Assembly (NCBI GenBank): GCA_029215795.1
Contig: JARDYH010000003.1
Span: 31,683,001 to 31,747,000, forward strand
Source: Anniella stebbinsi
Lineage: Eukaryota > Chordata > Lepidosauria > Squamata > Anniellidae
Length of the DNA: 64,000 bases
Direction of reading: 5' to 3'
The notes beneath the pieces are model-generated. The model did not search any database. It saw nothing but the letters and a program-made list of their open reading frames with translations, and was not told the DNA's origin. Both the position numbers and the translations under genes were made by a program. Position 1 is the stretch's first letter. Every line of letters starts with the position of its first letter. This document shows positions 33,146 to 44,664 of this stretch, piece after piece.

Positions 33146-33586
33146 TAGGGATGGGTGAGAATTTTACCAGATTTCAAAGCAAAGTTTTCTGCATGCGGGA
33201 TAAAAGAACTATTTTAAAAAATAGGATTTGGGGTAACTGAGATTCATCTATCCAGGCCAAGGTCTTTGAATCCTTTACTCTTAAAAGTTTGGGGTTGAAT
33301 CCATATATATCCATTAACTCTTAATTAGGGATGCCACTTTTTCTGATAGGCTCCTCATATTTAACAGCTGTATGGCAGGCAGGTACAACATGGTCCTCCC
33401 CATCCTAGGAATAGCTGTACCTGTTGAATTTGACTGGTGCAAATGGGTGAGAATTCTGGTTAAGTTTGTAATTTATAAGAACCTACTCAAATTTCATTTT
33501 TGGGAGAGAAAGAACTTGAGGGTTTTTTTTAAAAAAAAAATGTTGAATGCGGGAGTGAGTGACATTGATAGATTCACTCATCCCTA
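33146..33586. mobile_element. Non-autonomous hAT element, 441 bp
   Basis: Starts TAGGGATGGGTGAGAAT and ends GATTCACTCATCCCTA, imperfect terminal inverted repeats of TAGGGATG type. Flanks GCCATAAA (33138-33145) and GCCATGAA (33587-33594) are an 8-bp target duplication with one mismatch. No transposase sequence. Some interior words ('cttaaaagtttgg', 'ttgaatcc') recur near 14225, where a second, badly broken copy may lie. Confidence 0.82.
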
Positions 33587-33815
33587 GCCATGAAGGGCAT
33601 TGGAGGTGCTAATTGATGTTTCTGGATCATCTTCAAGAGTGGTCACAAATAAAATACATTAAAGTAGTTTAAACTGGAAGATACTGGAGCTTGGTTAACT
33701 GTGATCTTCCCATTTCAGATCTTCATATAGATTCTTTCCATGGATACTGGTGGCTCTGATGTCAGTGGGGTGGTGAATCCGTTCCAGGTTTAAGTCAGAA
33801 CCAGTCAGAACTCTA

Positions 33816-34585
33816 AAGGAGCTACCCAGAAAGAGATCTTGGGGTTGTGGTGGACAGCTCAATGAAAATGTCAACCTGGTATGCAGCCACTGTAAGGAAG
33901 GCAAACTCCATGTTAGGCATTATTAAAAAAGAAATTGAGAATAAAACTGCCAATATCTTACTGCCTTTATCTATGGTGCCACCACACTTAGAATACTGTG
34001 TACAGTTCTGGTCACCACACACACACACACACGTATTGTAGAGTTGGAAAAAGTGCAGAAAAGGGCAACTAAAATGATCAAGGGGCTGGAGCATCTCCCC
34101 TATGAGGGAAGGTTACAACCGCTGGGATTGTTCAGCTTAGGTAAAAGGAGGCTAAGGGGAGACATGGTAGAGGTGTACAAAATTATGCATGGTGTGGAGA
34201 ATGTGGATAGGGAGACATTTTTTCCTAGTTTCATAATACTGAAACACAATGGAGACATCATATGAGTTGATTGGTGGAAGATTCAGGACAGTTAAAAGGA
34301 AGTACTTTTTTTACACAGCGCATAGTCAAACTGTGGAATTCACTACCACAAGATTTGGATGGGTTTAAAAGAGGGGTGAGTCCTGATGGCTATGTATTAC
34401 CTCCAGTATCAGAGGCAGAAAACCTGTATACACCAGTTGCTGAGGAACATGGGTGGGAGGGTGCTTTTGTAAAGTGTACTGTTTGCGGGTCCCTGGTTGA
34501 CAGCTGGTTGGCCACTGTGTGAACAGAGTGCTGGATGAGATGGACCCTTTGTCTGATCTAGCATGGCCCTTCTTATGTTCTTACC
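33816..34585 (+). mobile_element. CR1-type LINE, C-terminal ORF2 and 3' end
   Basis: Reads 'DLGVVVDSSMKMS', 'VRKANSMLGIIKKEI', '[13 protein letters not shown]', then after a CA-run frameshift (34016-34034) '[20 protein letters not shown]' and '[20 protein letters not shown]'. These are the C-terminal blocks of CR1 ORF2. The 3' end is TTCTTATGTTCTTA at 34572-34585. The frame is interrupted, so this is a dead copy, but domain order is intact. Confidence 0.88.
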
Positions 34586-34615
34586 AAGGTGTAAAGCCTT
34601 CACCGGATTCTGTAA

Positions 34616-34825
34616 CGCAGAGGTGGGCAACCTCATGCCCAGAGGCCAAATCTGGCCCTCCTGGGGTTCCAATCTGGCCCTCCAAGGTTCTCCATATAAC
34701 CACGGCCACTTCCCCTGGTCCCATTCCTTCCCCAATCTCTGGTTGTTTGGTGGTTTCCTGGCCTTCTTGCCATTTTCCCCTGTTCTAAAAGGTTGAAATG
34801 CTTCTCCTAAGGCATAGTTATTGGG
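34616..34825 (+). repeat. Unnamed 'GGCCCTC...TGAAATGC' repeat, best copy
   Basis: 'gcagaggtgggcaacctcat' to 'gttctaaaaggttgaaatgc' and 'ttctcctaaggc'. It lies just downstream of the CR1 3' end. Confidence 0.72.
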
Positions 34826-35159
34826 ATTAAGAACTTTAAACTACACTATGCTGGTATTTATTTTATTATTATTTTTTACTCACCGCTTTCGCTTTTGCCC
34901 CTGTGCCTCTTTGCCTTCTCCAAAATTGAATCCAGCTCTCAGGCTGAAAGAAGTCCCTGACCCTTGCTGTAACAGATTTCCAAAAAAGTGTCTTACATAT
35001 TGTAATTTTCCCCCTCGTGCATTAATGAGGACAAGGGTGGCATCACACTACCTGAACTCTCCTTATTTAAGAGTCCAACATCCTTCCTGGCTGGTGATGA
35101 GTTTTCACCCTCTCTCTTAATCCCCCTTATCGAGTGGGGGGAATGAATTTCAAAGAGCA

Positions 35160-35430
35160 TCAACAGGCTTCTGGAAATAAAAGACTTAAGTCAAGGTTAA
35201 TTGCCTGATAACATTGGAATAGGACCAATCTAGGCCTTCTGTCGGCCTGACAGCAGAGACAGGAATGCCAGTACTGGCTCATTATCCTAATATAAGGAGA
35301 GCCATGGGAGCATATATCATATGGCAAAGCAAGGGGTTTGGCTAGGTAAGAGCCTGATACGTCTCTGCCTATTGATTTACTGTTCTTGGGGAAATTCGGC
35401 CTGGTGAAGAAAGTGGCAGGGATGTACATC
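35160..35430. other. Candidate conserved non-coding island
   Basis: Repeat-free, with 'caaggttaattgcctgataa' and 'gctcattatcctaatataag'. The 97-codon minus-strand frame here shows no known family. Regulatory role only inferred. Confidence 0.25.
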
Positions 35431-36052
35431 ACTTGAGGCTTGCCTCTATACAATCATTTTGGATGTACAGTTCATTGTGATTCCCTAATATCCTGGCTGC
35501 ATCTCCACCAATTGTGCCCCTACCACCACTACTGCATCAGCTGGTTTTCTGCTTCCTATCAAAAGCTGCCGACTGAACTGTGAAGCAGCAGAAACTTCCA
35601 GCCCTCCTTCCTCTAAATAAATCAGAGTTGCAAAGTTTCCTTCAGCTCAAGGGCCAACTTCCATTTTGAAGACGTTTCCAGGGTGTGCAGGACTGAAGGC
35701 AAAAGGGGTGTGGCCAAAATGCCAGCATATTTTAGCTTAAAGTTCTTACTGCTGGCTCGAGACATTATGGTGCAGAGGCTAGGTTGCAATTGGCTCCCCC
35801 ATCTCCATCTAGTGAAGATGCATGGTACCCAAGGCTGGTCAAGTTAGGATACCTGAGGCAGACATCACACCACCATCTCCTCCCCTCCCTGGCAGTAAAC
35901 TCATGGTAACGATGAACTGTGGTGGAGCTAAGGCAGTACCTTGTGGCTGAAGTTCACGGGGAGGGCAAATGACCACCCAGAGAATAGAAGGTGATGGGGG
36001 CAGCTACAAATGGGGCCAGCAGGGTGGGCATGGCAGGAGAGCATCCCTTTTC

Positions 36053-36054
<2 letters not shown>

Positions 36055-36126
<72 letters not shown>
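36055..36126. repeat. Compound (GT)n(GA)n microsatellite
   Basis: GT run of about 15 units followed, after TAT, by a GA run of about 20 units. Confidence 0.95.
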
Positions 36127-36132
<6 letters not shown>

Positions 36133-36343
36133 AAAAAATATATATTTTATAGGAGTGGCTGGCTGGGCATGTATACTGTTACAGGTACTCCTTTATTGTT
36201 TTTAATATTCCTTAAAATAGTGCTTATTCCCAAGTAGATGCCTTTAGAATCAAGGCTCCAACAGTGAATTCTTGTAGTCATGGTGGCACTGTGATTTAAG
36301 TGAGTTTAAATGGCAAAACTGCACATGTGCAGATATTTATTCA

Positions 36344-36368
36344 AGGAGGAGGAGGAGGAGGAGGAGGG
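36344..36368. repeat. (GGA)n microsatellite
   Basis: About eight GGA units. Confidence 0.85.
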
Positions 36369-36884
36369 TTGGCAGACAGGATTTCCCCCTCTCCAGCATT
36401 ATCAGTAATGTAGAAACAGTGGTAAAGCATGGAATGCAGTGTGGGAGTAGAGAAGAGAAATGTTAGTTGTGTGCTTAAGTGGGGTGGATAAGACCATTAC
36501 ATCCAGGGTCTAAAATCATCACTGACAATAAATTAAATAACTAACCATGTGTTGCCCTTTCATGACACCCAATTCAGCTGCCTGAAGCCACCACCTCACC
36601 CTGCTCTGTTCTGCCCTCAGTGTCTCCATTCCTTACATCCATAGACATGACAAATCTTCAAGAAAATTTTCAATATCTACAAAATTTCCCCTTCCCCCGT
36701 CCCAATTATATTAATTTGCCAGGTTTGCAGAATGAATTCTCGTTGCAGATTTTATGCTTTCACATTTGCAGACTCTCAGCTTTTCTAGACTGAAATTCGG
36801 AGCTCCTGGTAATGTTAGTTCTTACTGGCCATAGGTCTTGGGACTCAATTAGAATTAAATCTATTTGCCCATTAAAGGTACTTA

Positions 36885-36981
36885 GGGTGCAATCCTATGC
36901 ATTTTTAGACAGCAAAAAGTCCTACAATGCCCAGCATTCCTCAACCAGCATGGTTGGCTAGGGCATGCTGGGATTACACCC
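36885..36981. mobile_element. Short fold-back MITE with TTA duplication
   Basis: 97 bp. Ends GGGTGCAATCC and GGATTACACCC, flanked by TTA at 36882-36884 and 36982-36984. The interior 'tgcccagcattcctcaacca' pairs with 'ggctagggcatgctggg'. The 3-bp TTA duplication fits PIF/Harbinger. Confidence 0.83.
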
Positions 36982-37019
36982 TTACTAGTTGTTATAAGTA
37001 CAGTAAAATTGTGTTATGA

Positions 37020-37400
37020 TTATTAATTAATATTTGGGGGCAGGCTCGAGTTTGAGAAGAACCGATAAATAAAGGGTTGTGAAGGCTCATCATGTCTTTT
37101 GCATCGTCTCATCATTTTCGGTATATGTGCTGAGCAATAAATTCCAGGCTGCGGTGGAGTTATTATCTAAACTGTTTGCACAAACCATTCAAAAGAGATG
37201 ATGTCCAAATGATGCTAGACTTTTGACAGCATCAACAGACCATTCTCTCTTTCTGCAAATAAAGGTTATCCTAGTCCAATTATTCCAGCAAGATAATAAC
37301 TATAAGACTGCTAATTATGGCAATTGCATAATGGATCATTAACTAGCGCTTATGACTTTGTCAAGTGCTTGGCAATTTTATGCAAGAATCACTCACCATG
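37020..37400. other. Candidate conserved non-coding island
   Basis: About 380 bp without recognised repeats. Contains 'gattattaattaatatttgg', 'ctcatcattttcggtatatg', 'gatgatgtccaaatgatgct' and 'gctaattatggcaattgcat'. This is among the most enhancer-like stretches in the window by motif density. No coding frame of note. Confidence 0.3.
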
Positions 37401-37545
37401 TCATGGAAAAATTATCCTCTTGGCATCGCTGACTTCCTGGCTGCAAACGGAATCTCAAACTTTGGGGATGGGAAAGGTGGATGGTAGAAATATGCACATG
37501 GAATGTGTGTGCCTCTAGTTATATTGGTGCAATTTTAAGGCTAGG

Positions 37546-37653
37546 ATTGATGCAATTCTATGCCCAGTATAATCCTATGTGTGTCTACTCAGAAGTAAGT
37601 CACACTGAGTTCAATAAGTCTTACTCCCAAGTACGTGTATACAGAATTGCAGC
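37546..37653. mobile_element. Short MITE of the 'CAATCCTATGCATG' family
   Basis: 'ataatcctatgtgtgtctac', 'tcagaagtaagtcacactga', 'gttcaataagtcttactccc' and end 'cagaattgcagcc'. The two halves are imperfect reverse complements. Confidence 0.78.
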
Positions 37654-38559
37654 CAGGCAATTCTCCAATTATGGAAACAGTTACCTGTGTAGATAAGATG
37701 GCCCAAGTGTAAGGGAGACATTGACACATTTCTTTTCTAACATTTTCCAAGCTTCCCTGGAGAGTCTCAGCTTGTCTCATTTTATCTGAATAAATTATTA
37801 ATTTCATTTAATTAGGATCATCCACCAGCCTGAAGACAGATTTTGATTTTCTTATTCAAGATGTAAAATTAAGGGCCAGGTATGTGTGTAGTACCCAAAA
37901 TGATTTCTTTATTTTTTTAATGTGGTGGGTGGCCATTCACTTTTCCAACGTAAGGAGTTGCTACCTGTCTAAACATCCATGGGGCAAAGGACCTCAGCAA
38001 AGAGAACCTAGCCATAACTAGATTGCATACATTAGTGGGCACAGCAATCGTAGGGAGGTGAGAGACTTTTATGGAAAGTGACCTGCCACTTCCAAACCCC
38101 TGCCAGCTCTCACCAGCCAGGGTGGGAGAAGAGGGTGGTATCTTTCTTTACACTGTCCAACGCTAGGAGTCCTTTTTCCTGAAAGACAGAAAGTTTGAAA
38201 AACCACTGCCATAAAGCAGGTGGCTCAAGAGCACCAGAAGAGCTATAGAGATACAGTTATAGCTGTTTCAAATATTAGATATTACCAGTGTGGGCAACCT
38301 CTGGCCCTTGAGCCACATGTAGCCAGGGACAGCCCTACCATTAAGCCAGATGCCGTGTTATATAACACACACCAAAGAGTGACTCACATCTTTTTCAGTG
38401 TAATCTTGTGCAGGCATGACGGAATGCCATTTTTGCGTATCAGCCAACACAGATATTTAGCAGGCAGAGGTACTCATACTTAGTCAGCAAGTAACTATTT
38501 GCTTGCAGAACTGATACGTGCCTTTCAGCTGAATCAGCATCAGGGTTCTCCCCTTTTCC

Positions 38560-38960
38560 CTTTTAATTTGAAACGGTGCAAAGAATAAAAACTCTACAAC
38601 TACAGCAATAACGCCGACCGTGCACTCATCAAAGGGAGGCAAGCAGGGAAAAAGGAGATAGCACCTCCATTTTTGTTTGACAAGAATAGATTAATTATGA
38701 TGGGGTGCAGCTTTGGGAAAATCTGGTCTGTTTGTTCTCCGCGGTCAGCATCGATTTACCCTCACTTGAACTGAGAGGCCATTTAAGCGGTAATTTCAGT
38801 TTCCTGCAACTCAGAGGCAATAAATGGATTCTCACTTGCGCCGGACACATTTTACTCTGCGCATTTGTGGGGAAGGCGGCCGTTGATTGTATTCCAGAAC
38901 ATCTGAAATAATAACAAACTGGCTGTCACTAATGTGTGAGAAAGACAGGACATCACTAGC
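38560..38960. other. Candidate conserved non-coding island with retained CpG
   Basis: About 400 bp without recognised repeats. It keeps scattered CpG words outside any transposon ('ataacgccgaccgtgc', 'ctccgcggtcagcatcgatt', 'cacttgcgccggac', 'ggcggccgttgattgtattc') and homeodomain cores ('agattaattatgatg'). Could be an enhancer or a lost exon. No frame gives a recognisable protein. Confidence 0.35.
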
Positions 38961-39041
38961 ATTTCGTTTTATGATCCCTGCTGTGCATTTGTTTTTATAA
39001 CCTCTCACTCTTTTAATATGGGCAATGATCAAATCCCTTAA

Positions 39042-39162
39042 GTCAGCCTTTCCCAACAAGGTGTCCCCCAGATAGGTTGGACTACAACTCCCATCATCCA
39101 CATTTACCAGAATTGTAGTCCAATATATCTGGAGGGTACCAGGGTTGAGGAAGTCTGCCCTA
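39042..39162. mobile_element. Fold-back repeat, 'GGGAGTTGTAGTCC' family
   Basis: 'cagcctttcccaacaaggtg', 'ggactacaactcccatcatc' pair with 'agaattgtagtccaatatat' and 'accagggttgaggaag'. Confidence 0.75.
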
Positions 39163-39550
39163 AGTGTAATATACCTCTCTTTGCTGATTAGATGAAATAG
39201 CTTTGGCTGTGCCCACACAGTCAATAGCCACACTGCTGGGTGCGTGACGTAGCCTTGCACTGCTAAAGCTGGAAATAATCACTACTGAGAAGAAACACAA
39301 AACGGTGGGAGTTTGTGCAAAAGATTATGCAACCCACACTCATTTTACTAATCTGTTATGGTAAAGTCAGACATAGGATGCATCTTGTGGCAACTATCAG
39401 ATACATCTGAGGATGTGGACTCAACTTCACAAATATTTATGTCATAATATATATATTTTAAAAAAATTAAGAAGGAGCCACGATATACTTTGGGATGGAT
39501 CCAGACTCGTAGTTGAACTTAGGTCCCATTGTACTCTGTGAGAACAGACT

Positions 39551-40374
39551 GAGCCTTTCTACATGAGGCATTTATCATGCAGTCATTAGTCTCTACTCAC
39601 AGTTGTTTACAGGTTCTTTAGATGACTAGTGTGCAGCCCATGTCACCATGCTCCTGCTCCTTTCCTGCTCTTTTGCCCATTAGTCACCTCACCATAGAGG
39701 GGCTCATGAATAATGCAAATGTGGCTGATGCATAGTGATTCCCCCCTCCAAAATTTACATGTGGTGCAGCCCCGCCCCCTGCCTCGCACACCCTGATTGG
39801 CTGCCTCTGTCCCCTTCTCCTTCCCTGCTGGTGACAACAGCCTAACCGTGTGGCTGCACCTGGGGCCTGCCTTCACGCCATACTGATTGGCTGAGCAGGG
39901 CTGTCCCTCATCCCACTGGCAGAGGGGCTGCCCTTCCTGTTTGGCCCAGAGGAAATTAATTCCTGTTAAAGCTCAAGCTTTGAACTTTTTCAAAATTTCA
40001 AAATTTCCTGCACATCTACACTACTCAAGCTTCAGTCTTAAAAAAAATGAGTAAAATCAGCCAGGTAGATCTCAAGTAATAAGCCTTACATTGCCACATT
40101 CATGGCACATGACCCTCCAGTTTTGCTTCTGTTTGTAAATAGCAGTTTCAGTGAGTTCTCTTAGGGCAGGGAAAATGGGGTATTATTTCTGATGGAAGAA
40201 AGAAAATGATGTTTCTACTTGTGTATTTGTGCTATTCCGCTACACCACAGTACCATCTAGAGTTATGTAGCAGAAAAGCAGGAAAGGAAAACTCCACATG
40301 TAGTGCTCAGATTTCATTCTGTGATGCAACTTAATGTAGATTCAGTAGATTAACAGCTTCATGTAGAAAAGCCC
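39551..40374. mobile_element. Long member of the 'GGGCTTTTCTACATGAG' MITE family
   Basis: Ends 'gagcctttctacatgag' and 'catgtagaaaagccc' are inverted repeats. 'cgctacaccacagtaccatc' at about 40228 matches the family. At 824 bp it is about three times longer than the 32097 copy. It holds a GC-rich middle (39640-39960) that may be a later insertion. No exact duplication found. Confidence 0.6.
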
Positions 40375-40858
40375 AGTCTCATGTTTTCTTATTGATTTCA
40401 CTGGGATCTACGTGCAACGAAAAGATCCAAACCTTTGCTATTTTTACCTCTGTCCAAAAGGGTTAGCAGAATTGGCACGGTGTGGTTGTCAGCATGTATT
40501 GTCCTCCAGGGCTATGTCTTTATTTCAGGAAGGAAGGACTGACATGTTCATAGAGAGGGTCAGATTTCTAGCAGCAGAAGAGTAGAGAGGCTTTTGAGTT
40601 ACGCAATCTTGACATCAGCCTGCAGCAAGTGCTCCAGCCCCCAAATCCCTCCCTGAAGCTCACTGCTCAGCTGTTTGGTAGGCAAGGGGTAGCAGTATTG
40701 TGATGGGGGAGGCACATGGAGAGAGTCATCCCCATGTCCCTCCCTCCCCAGCTAAATTGCTCTCTGGCCAGCCCTGCTGCATGGCTGTTTGGTGGGCTGG
40801 GGGAGTGCAATTCAAATGGGAGAGGGCATGCAGGAAGAGCACAATTCAGCTGGGTAGT

Positions 40859-41529
40859 TGACGTGTTTACTATACAGAATCCAGAAAGCCAGCCAATTTC
40901 CTTATCTACGAATGTCCCGGAAAAATGCCAGGCCTTACTTGTTTGAAGAGGTTTATTTACGGTTCGTGAATCCAATTATACATTGCCAGAGTCATGCCAT
41001 TAGTTCCATCAGTCCAGTCGTCTAAGCCGAAGGTCAAACCAGGTTTCCGAATTCCAGGGTCCAAGCAACAGTCAGCCGGGTGTCCAGTCCACAGATTCTG
41101 ATCCAAGATCACGGAGGAGGTCAAGAGCCGAAAACGTCGGTTGTTCTCAACGAACCTTAGCTTCTGCCTGCCTCCCCCTTTATACTCTGTTTGAGCCTGC
41201 TCCCAGCTGCCTGCAATTCCCTCGTTATCTACTTAAGGCTTGCGTCAGCTGTGCTCTGTTTTCTCAGTCTCATACTTCGCCTTGTGGGCTTAGCTTTCTC
41301 CGCCCATTTGAGCTGCCACCTTTGCTGGGGAGTTACCGGACAAACTCCTTCAGGCCCCGAGTCTTCCTCATTAGAAACAGGGGGTGGGGGAGGGTGGCTT
41401 TCCTGGGGCTCTTCTGAGGACCCTGCCTGCTGTTCCTCCTCCTCCGGTAAGTCCTGGGGAAGGGGTGGAGCTGCAGTTTCTGCCCCTTCTTCCTCCTCGG
41501 AGGAAGATTCTTCAGCCTGCCTCATGACA
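40859..41529 (-). mobile_element. Solo LTR (family A, copy 2)
   Basis: 671 bp on the minus strand, starting TGTCATGAGG (at 41529) and ending ACACGTCA (at 40859). The 5-bp target duplication GTAGT (plus strand) is exact at 40854-40858 and 41530-41534. A better TATA box (gagtataaaggg, about 41176-41187) and an AATAAA signal (about 40946) are visible. It aligns to 2493-3170 along its whole length. No internal region is present. Confidence 0.94.
41229..41525 (-). other. ORF embedded in solo LTR copy 2
   Basis: 98 codons, aligned without indels to the frame at 2497-2793 and ending at the same place. By hand I count about 26 nucleotide differences over the 297 bases. About 12 of these change the amino acid, fewer than expected for neutral drift alone. 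The acid-rich N-terminal half and RRSMRLRKQ basic tail are kept. Confidence 0.5.
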
Positions 41530-42516
41530 GTAGTGGGGAGAGGGATGCGCAATGAGATCTCAACACATGGGTAAACTTTCCCATCCCTGCACGCTTGTGT
41601 TTGGCTGCTCATTTACACAACATCATTAATGTCCAGGATGTCTCCCGTGCTATCCCCTGGAAATCCCGCTTTTTTTAAAAAAAGCATTGATACTGTGGTA
41701 TTATCTGGGAAATCACAGGATCTCCCAGTGTGTAAACTTGGCATAGCACTGAAATTCCACCACTAGATGGCAAAGTTTCATTAAACTCAATGGACCCTTT
41801 CCAAGAAGGGAAGTTTTCAATTCAAAATCACATGGGCACATGTAAATGTCATAGTGGGAAGACTGCAAAGGACAGAAGCCCCAGTGAGGCTGTAGGATTT
41901 TTCCTGTGTAGAGAAGCCTGGAATTGGTGTAGAGAGGAAGAGAGAGAGATCAGGAAAGACACTGTGTGTGTGCGTGCATGCACATGTGGGAGGGATGCCA
42001 CATGTGGGAGGGATGCCATTCATGGTTAGACACACCACCTCCATCCAGCCCCCAATCCATTGCTATCACTGCATGCAGCACTCAGAGGTGAAAAGGTTAC
42101 TCACCCTAGCTTTACTGAGTAAGACTACAAAAGGAAAATAGAGCCTTGGCTACAAGCATACTTCAAATATTCTAATTTCTATGGAAATGAAAACAAAAAC
42201 CAGCATACAGAAGGACCATCCTAACTGGGACGAACTACTCATGATGGAGGCACAATCCATTTACGTTAAAAGTCAGGTGGTTCCAAATGCCTATAAAGTA
42301 CAGAGTCTGGTTTAAAGTGCAGGGGATTTGCTGCTCCTGTGCTCCCCTTCCTCAACTGCTAGCAGGGCAGAGGGCAGGTGGCAGGCCAACGAGTGGAATA
42401 GACGACAGAATGCTCCATACTGCCTTGCCATGGGGAGAAGAGTTTATTTTTTCCCCCAAGCTGCCACAGTTGCCGCTGCCTCCTTCTCCTCTGAAAACAG
42501 TTAAAACAGTTAAAGG

Positions 42517-42662
42517 GCTCTTGCAGCTTTAACTGTTGTGACGAAGAGAGAATTTTAACAGGTGCTGCATGTATACAAATAACACCTGCTGAAATTCCCT
42601 TTTCTATACAACTGTTTAAAGATACAGGAGCCCTGTCCTCCTTTCCATATGGTCACCCTACC
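42517..42662. mobile_element. Partial 'GGCTGACCAT' family MITE
   Basis: 'gcagctttaactgttgtgac', 'gctgaaattcccttttctat' and right end 'ccatatggtcaccc' before TA. Represents one half of the dimeric form. Confidence 0.75.
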
Positions 42663-42824
42663 TAACTTTTTTCAAAGTTTTATCTTGACAGTTTATGATA
42701 CTTTTCTAATATTTTGAGTTTCAAACATACATCTTCTAATATCACAGACATATAGTGGTTCATGTGGCATTTTACCACTCCAGGATACATTGGACAATGG
42801 TTTGAGTTAATAAAAGGCAAGTAC

Positions 42825-42839
42825 GTGTGTGTATGTGTG

Positions 42840-42910
<71 letters not shown>
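42825..42910. repeat. Compound (GT)n(AT)n(GT)n microsatellite
   Basis: GT-rich block, AT run at 42847-42880 (17 units), then GT run at 42881-42910 (15 units). Confidence 0.95.
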
Positions 42911-42911
<1 letters not shown>

Positions 42912-43079
42912 CTACATGACACTTAAAGCACCTCCAACACTCTTGAAATGTTACATCTAACAATCCTGCTTCAGTACAGGGGCTACATGGCCTTCCGGTT
43001 CATTTGAGCTGTGTAATTCAATTAGCATCCCTCCAGGTTAACATGCCCCTAGACAGGTCTAAGGGCAAGTTAACTTGGA

Positions 43080-43420
43080 AGGAGGCTCTCATGACTCACA
43101 TTGTGAAAATTTACTTGACGGGGGTGGATTTGCATATCTTGTAAACACATGGGTATTGTGCAGTAGAGATTAAGAAAAATAGTTCCAGCTCAAAATTCAT
43201 TATTGTGTGGCTGCTTGCCGCTACCAAATCCAATATAGAAAAATTACAAAACAAAAAGGAGAGAGCAAATCTGTCCATTTATAGCACTAATTGGCAAATA
43301 TGAGTCTGCCTTAGTGGCACATAATGGATGTAACATAAATTTAAATGCAATGACCATCAAGCTGATGTGCCACTAACTCAATAAAGATCATCATCGAAGA
43401 GACATTTTAAAATAATAGTA
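43080..43420. other. Candidate conserved non-coding island
   Basis: AT-rich, repeat-free, with 'gatttgcatatcttg', 'aaaattcattattgtgtggc' and 'gcactaattggcaaatatga'. An ATTTGCAT octamer-like word is present. Inference only. Confidence 0.27.
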
Positions 43421-43479
43421 GTAATAACAATGCTGTTCTCAGTGACCTTTTTTCAAATCCCAACAAGGACACACACATT

Positions 43480-43733
43480 TTTTTTCAGGATCAGTCCCAT
43501 TCTTGGTGTGGGGGACTGGGTTTCAGAGCCTGAATCAGACTCAGAGGCTGAAGAAACTGCCCAGACTGTAAACTGGCCAGAGAGCTTTGGCTGTTGAGCA
43601 GTATAAATATGTAATAAATAAACAACTACAACAGCCAAGACATGAAGCAGGGGAGAAAATTCTCCAAGACTCTGCAGGAGTCAAGGAGGAATCTTCCCAG
43701 GAGCTTATCAACAGGTTCAGAAATCATCCTCCC

Positions 43734-43734
<1 letters not shown>
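43480..43734 (+). mobile_element. Possible LTR fragment with a nested LINE tail
   Basis: A plus-strand frame reads 'VSEPESDSEAEETAQTV', an acidic segment reminiscent of the family-A LTR ORF but not alignable to it. After an interruption (43575-43623) acid/Gln-rich sequence continues ('EESSQELINRF'). No ends or duplications found. Confidence 0.28.
43575..43623 (+). mobile_element. Minimal LINE 3' tail insertion
   Basis: 'ccagagagctttggctgttg' then 'agcagtataaatatgtaata' and AATAAA. It is the same tail as 6432-6500 (opposite strand) and 49918-49981. Confidence 0.65.

Positions 43735-43791
<57 letters not shown>
43735..43791. repeat. Compound (GT)n(GA)n microsatellite
   Basis: GT run of about 16 units directly followed by GA run of about 12 units, the same arrangement as 36055-36126. 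Confidence 0.95.
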
Positions 43792-44009
43792 ACAAATGCA
43801 GAGAGTTATACTTGTTCAATTGTAATAGAAAAAAATATTTCAGGACGAGTTTGACTTGAAACACATTGGATTTACACAGAAATAGTAATTCAGAAGTACG
43901 CTTAAAACCACTCATCACACTTTTCTAGCTAAGGTAACTGTTAGCAAAGTTCCTCCAGTTCTTCATTTTCATCCCAACATAAAGGTCATTCATTCTATCT
44001 AGAGCCTGG

Positions 44010-44121
44010 GGGCGTGGAATCTCTGCCCCTTCAGATGTCAGACTGCAACTCCTACTATCCCTCATCATCTGGTCACATGGAAGTTGGAGTCCAACAACTA
44101 TTTGGAGGGCCACAGGTTCCA
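44010..44121. mobile_element. Fold-back repeat, 'GGGAGTTGTAGTCC' family
   Basis: 'cagactgcaactcctactat' pairs with 'ggaagttggagtccaacaac'; ends 'ctgccccttcagatg' and 'ggccacaggttcc'. Confidence 0.65.
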
Positions 44122-44664
44122 CATTATTAACCTAGGTTCCAGTAATGTTTGTAGAGTTTTCCCTCCCAGAGGAGGCTGAGAGCTGAAGCTATGAATCAAA
44201 TATGAACATAACAGGGGAAAAGAAATGTAACTACACCATCCATAAACAGGATTGTGCTCACACATGCCACTACAATTATTTGGGTGACAAGGGGGAAAAT
44301 GAATGCAAAGTCTGCTCAACGATAAATAAATCAGGCATATTTCTTCTCTCTGTCAGACAGGAAGGAATGAAGCTATATTTAAAACCACCTTATTCCTGTG
44401 TATAGTCATATTCTATGCTTGCTTTTGTTGGGGGGGGGGGTCAATGCCCTAAATTCCAGAGGTGGGTTTGTGTGTTTCCCAACATTTTCTCCTTGAGGAA
44501 ATCAAAGCCAGGGTGAACTATTCAGATGAGAGTATAAATACTTAGGGCTACGAAGTTCCCACACCCTTTTCTTTCTGGCCCTTCTTCTGTTCCTTTAAAT
44601 GTAGCTTGGCAGAGAGATAATCAACAGATGCACAACTTTTCACAGTCTGGAGATGCTATGCAAT

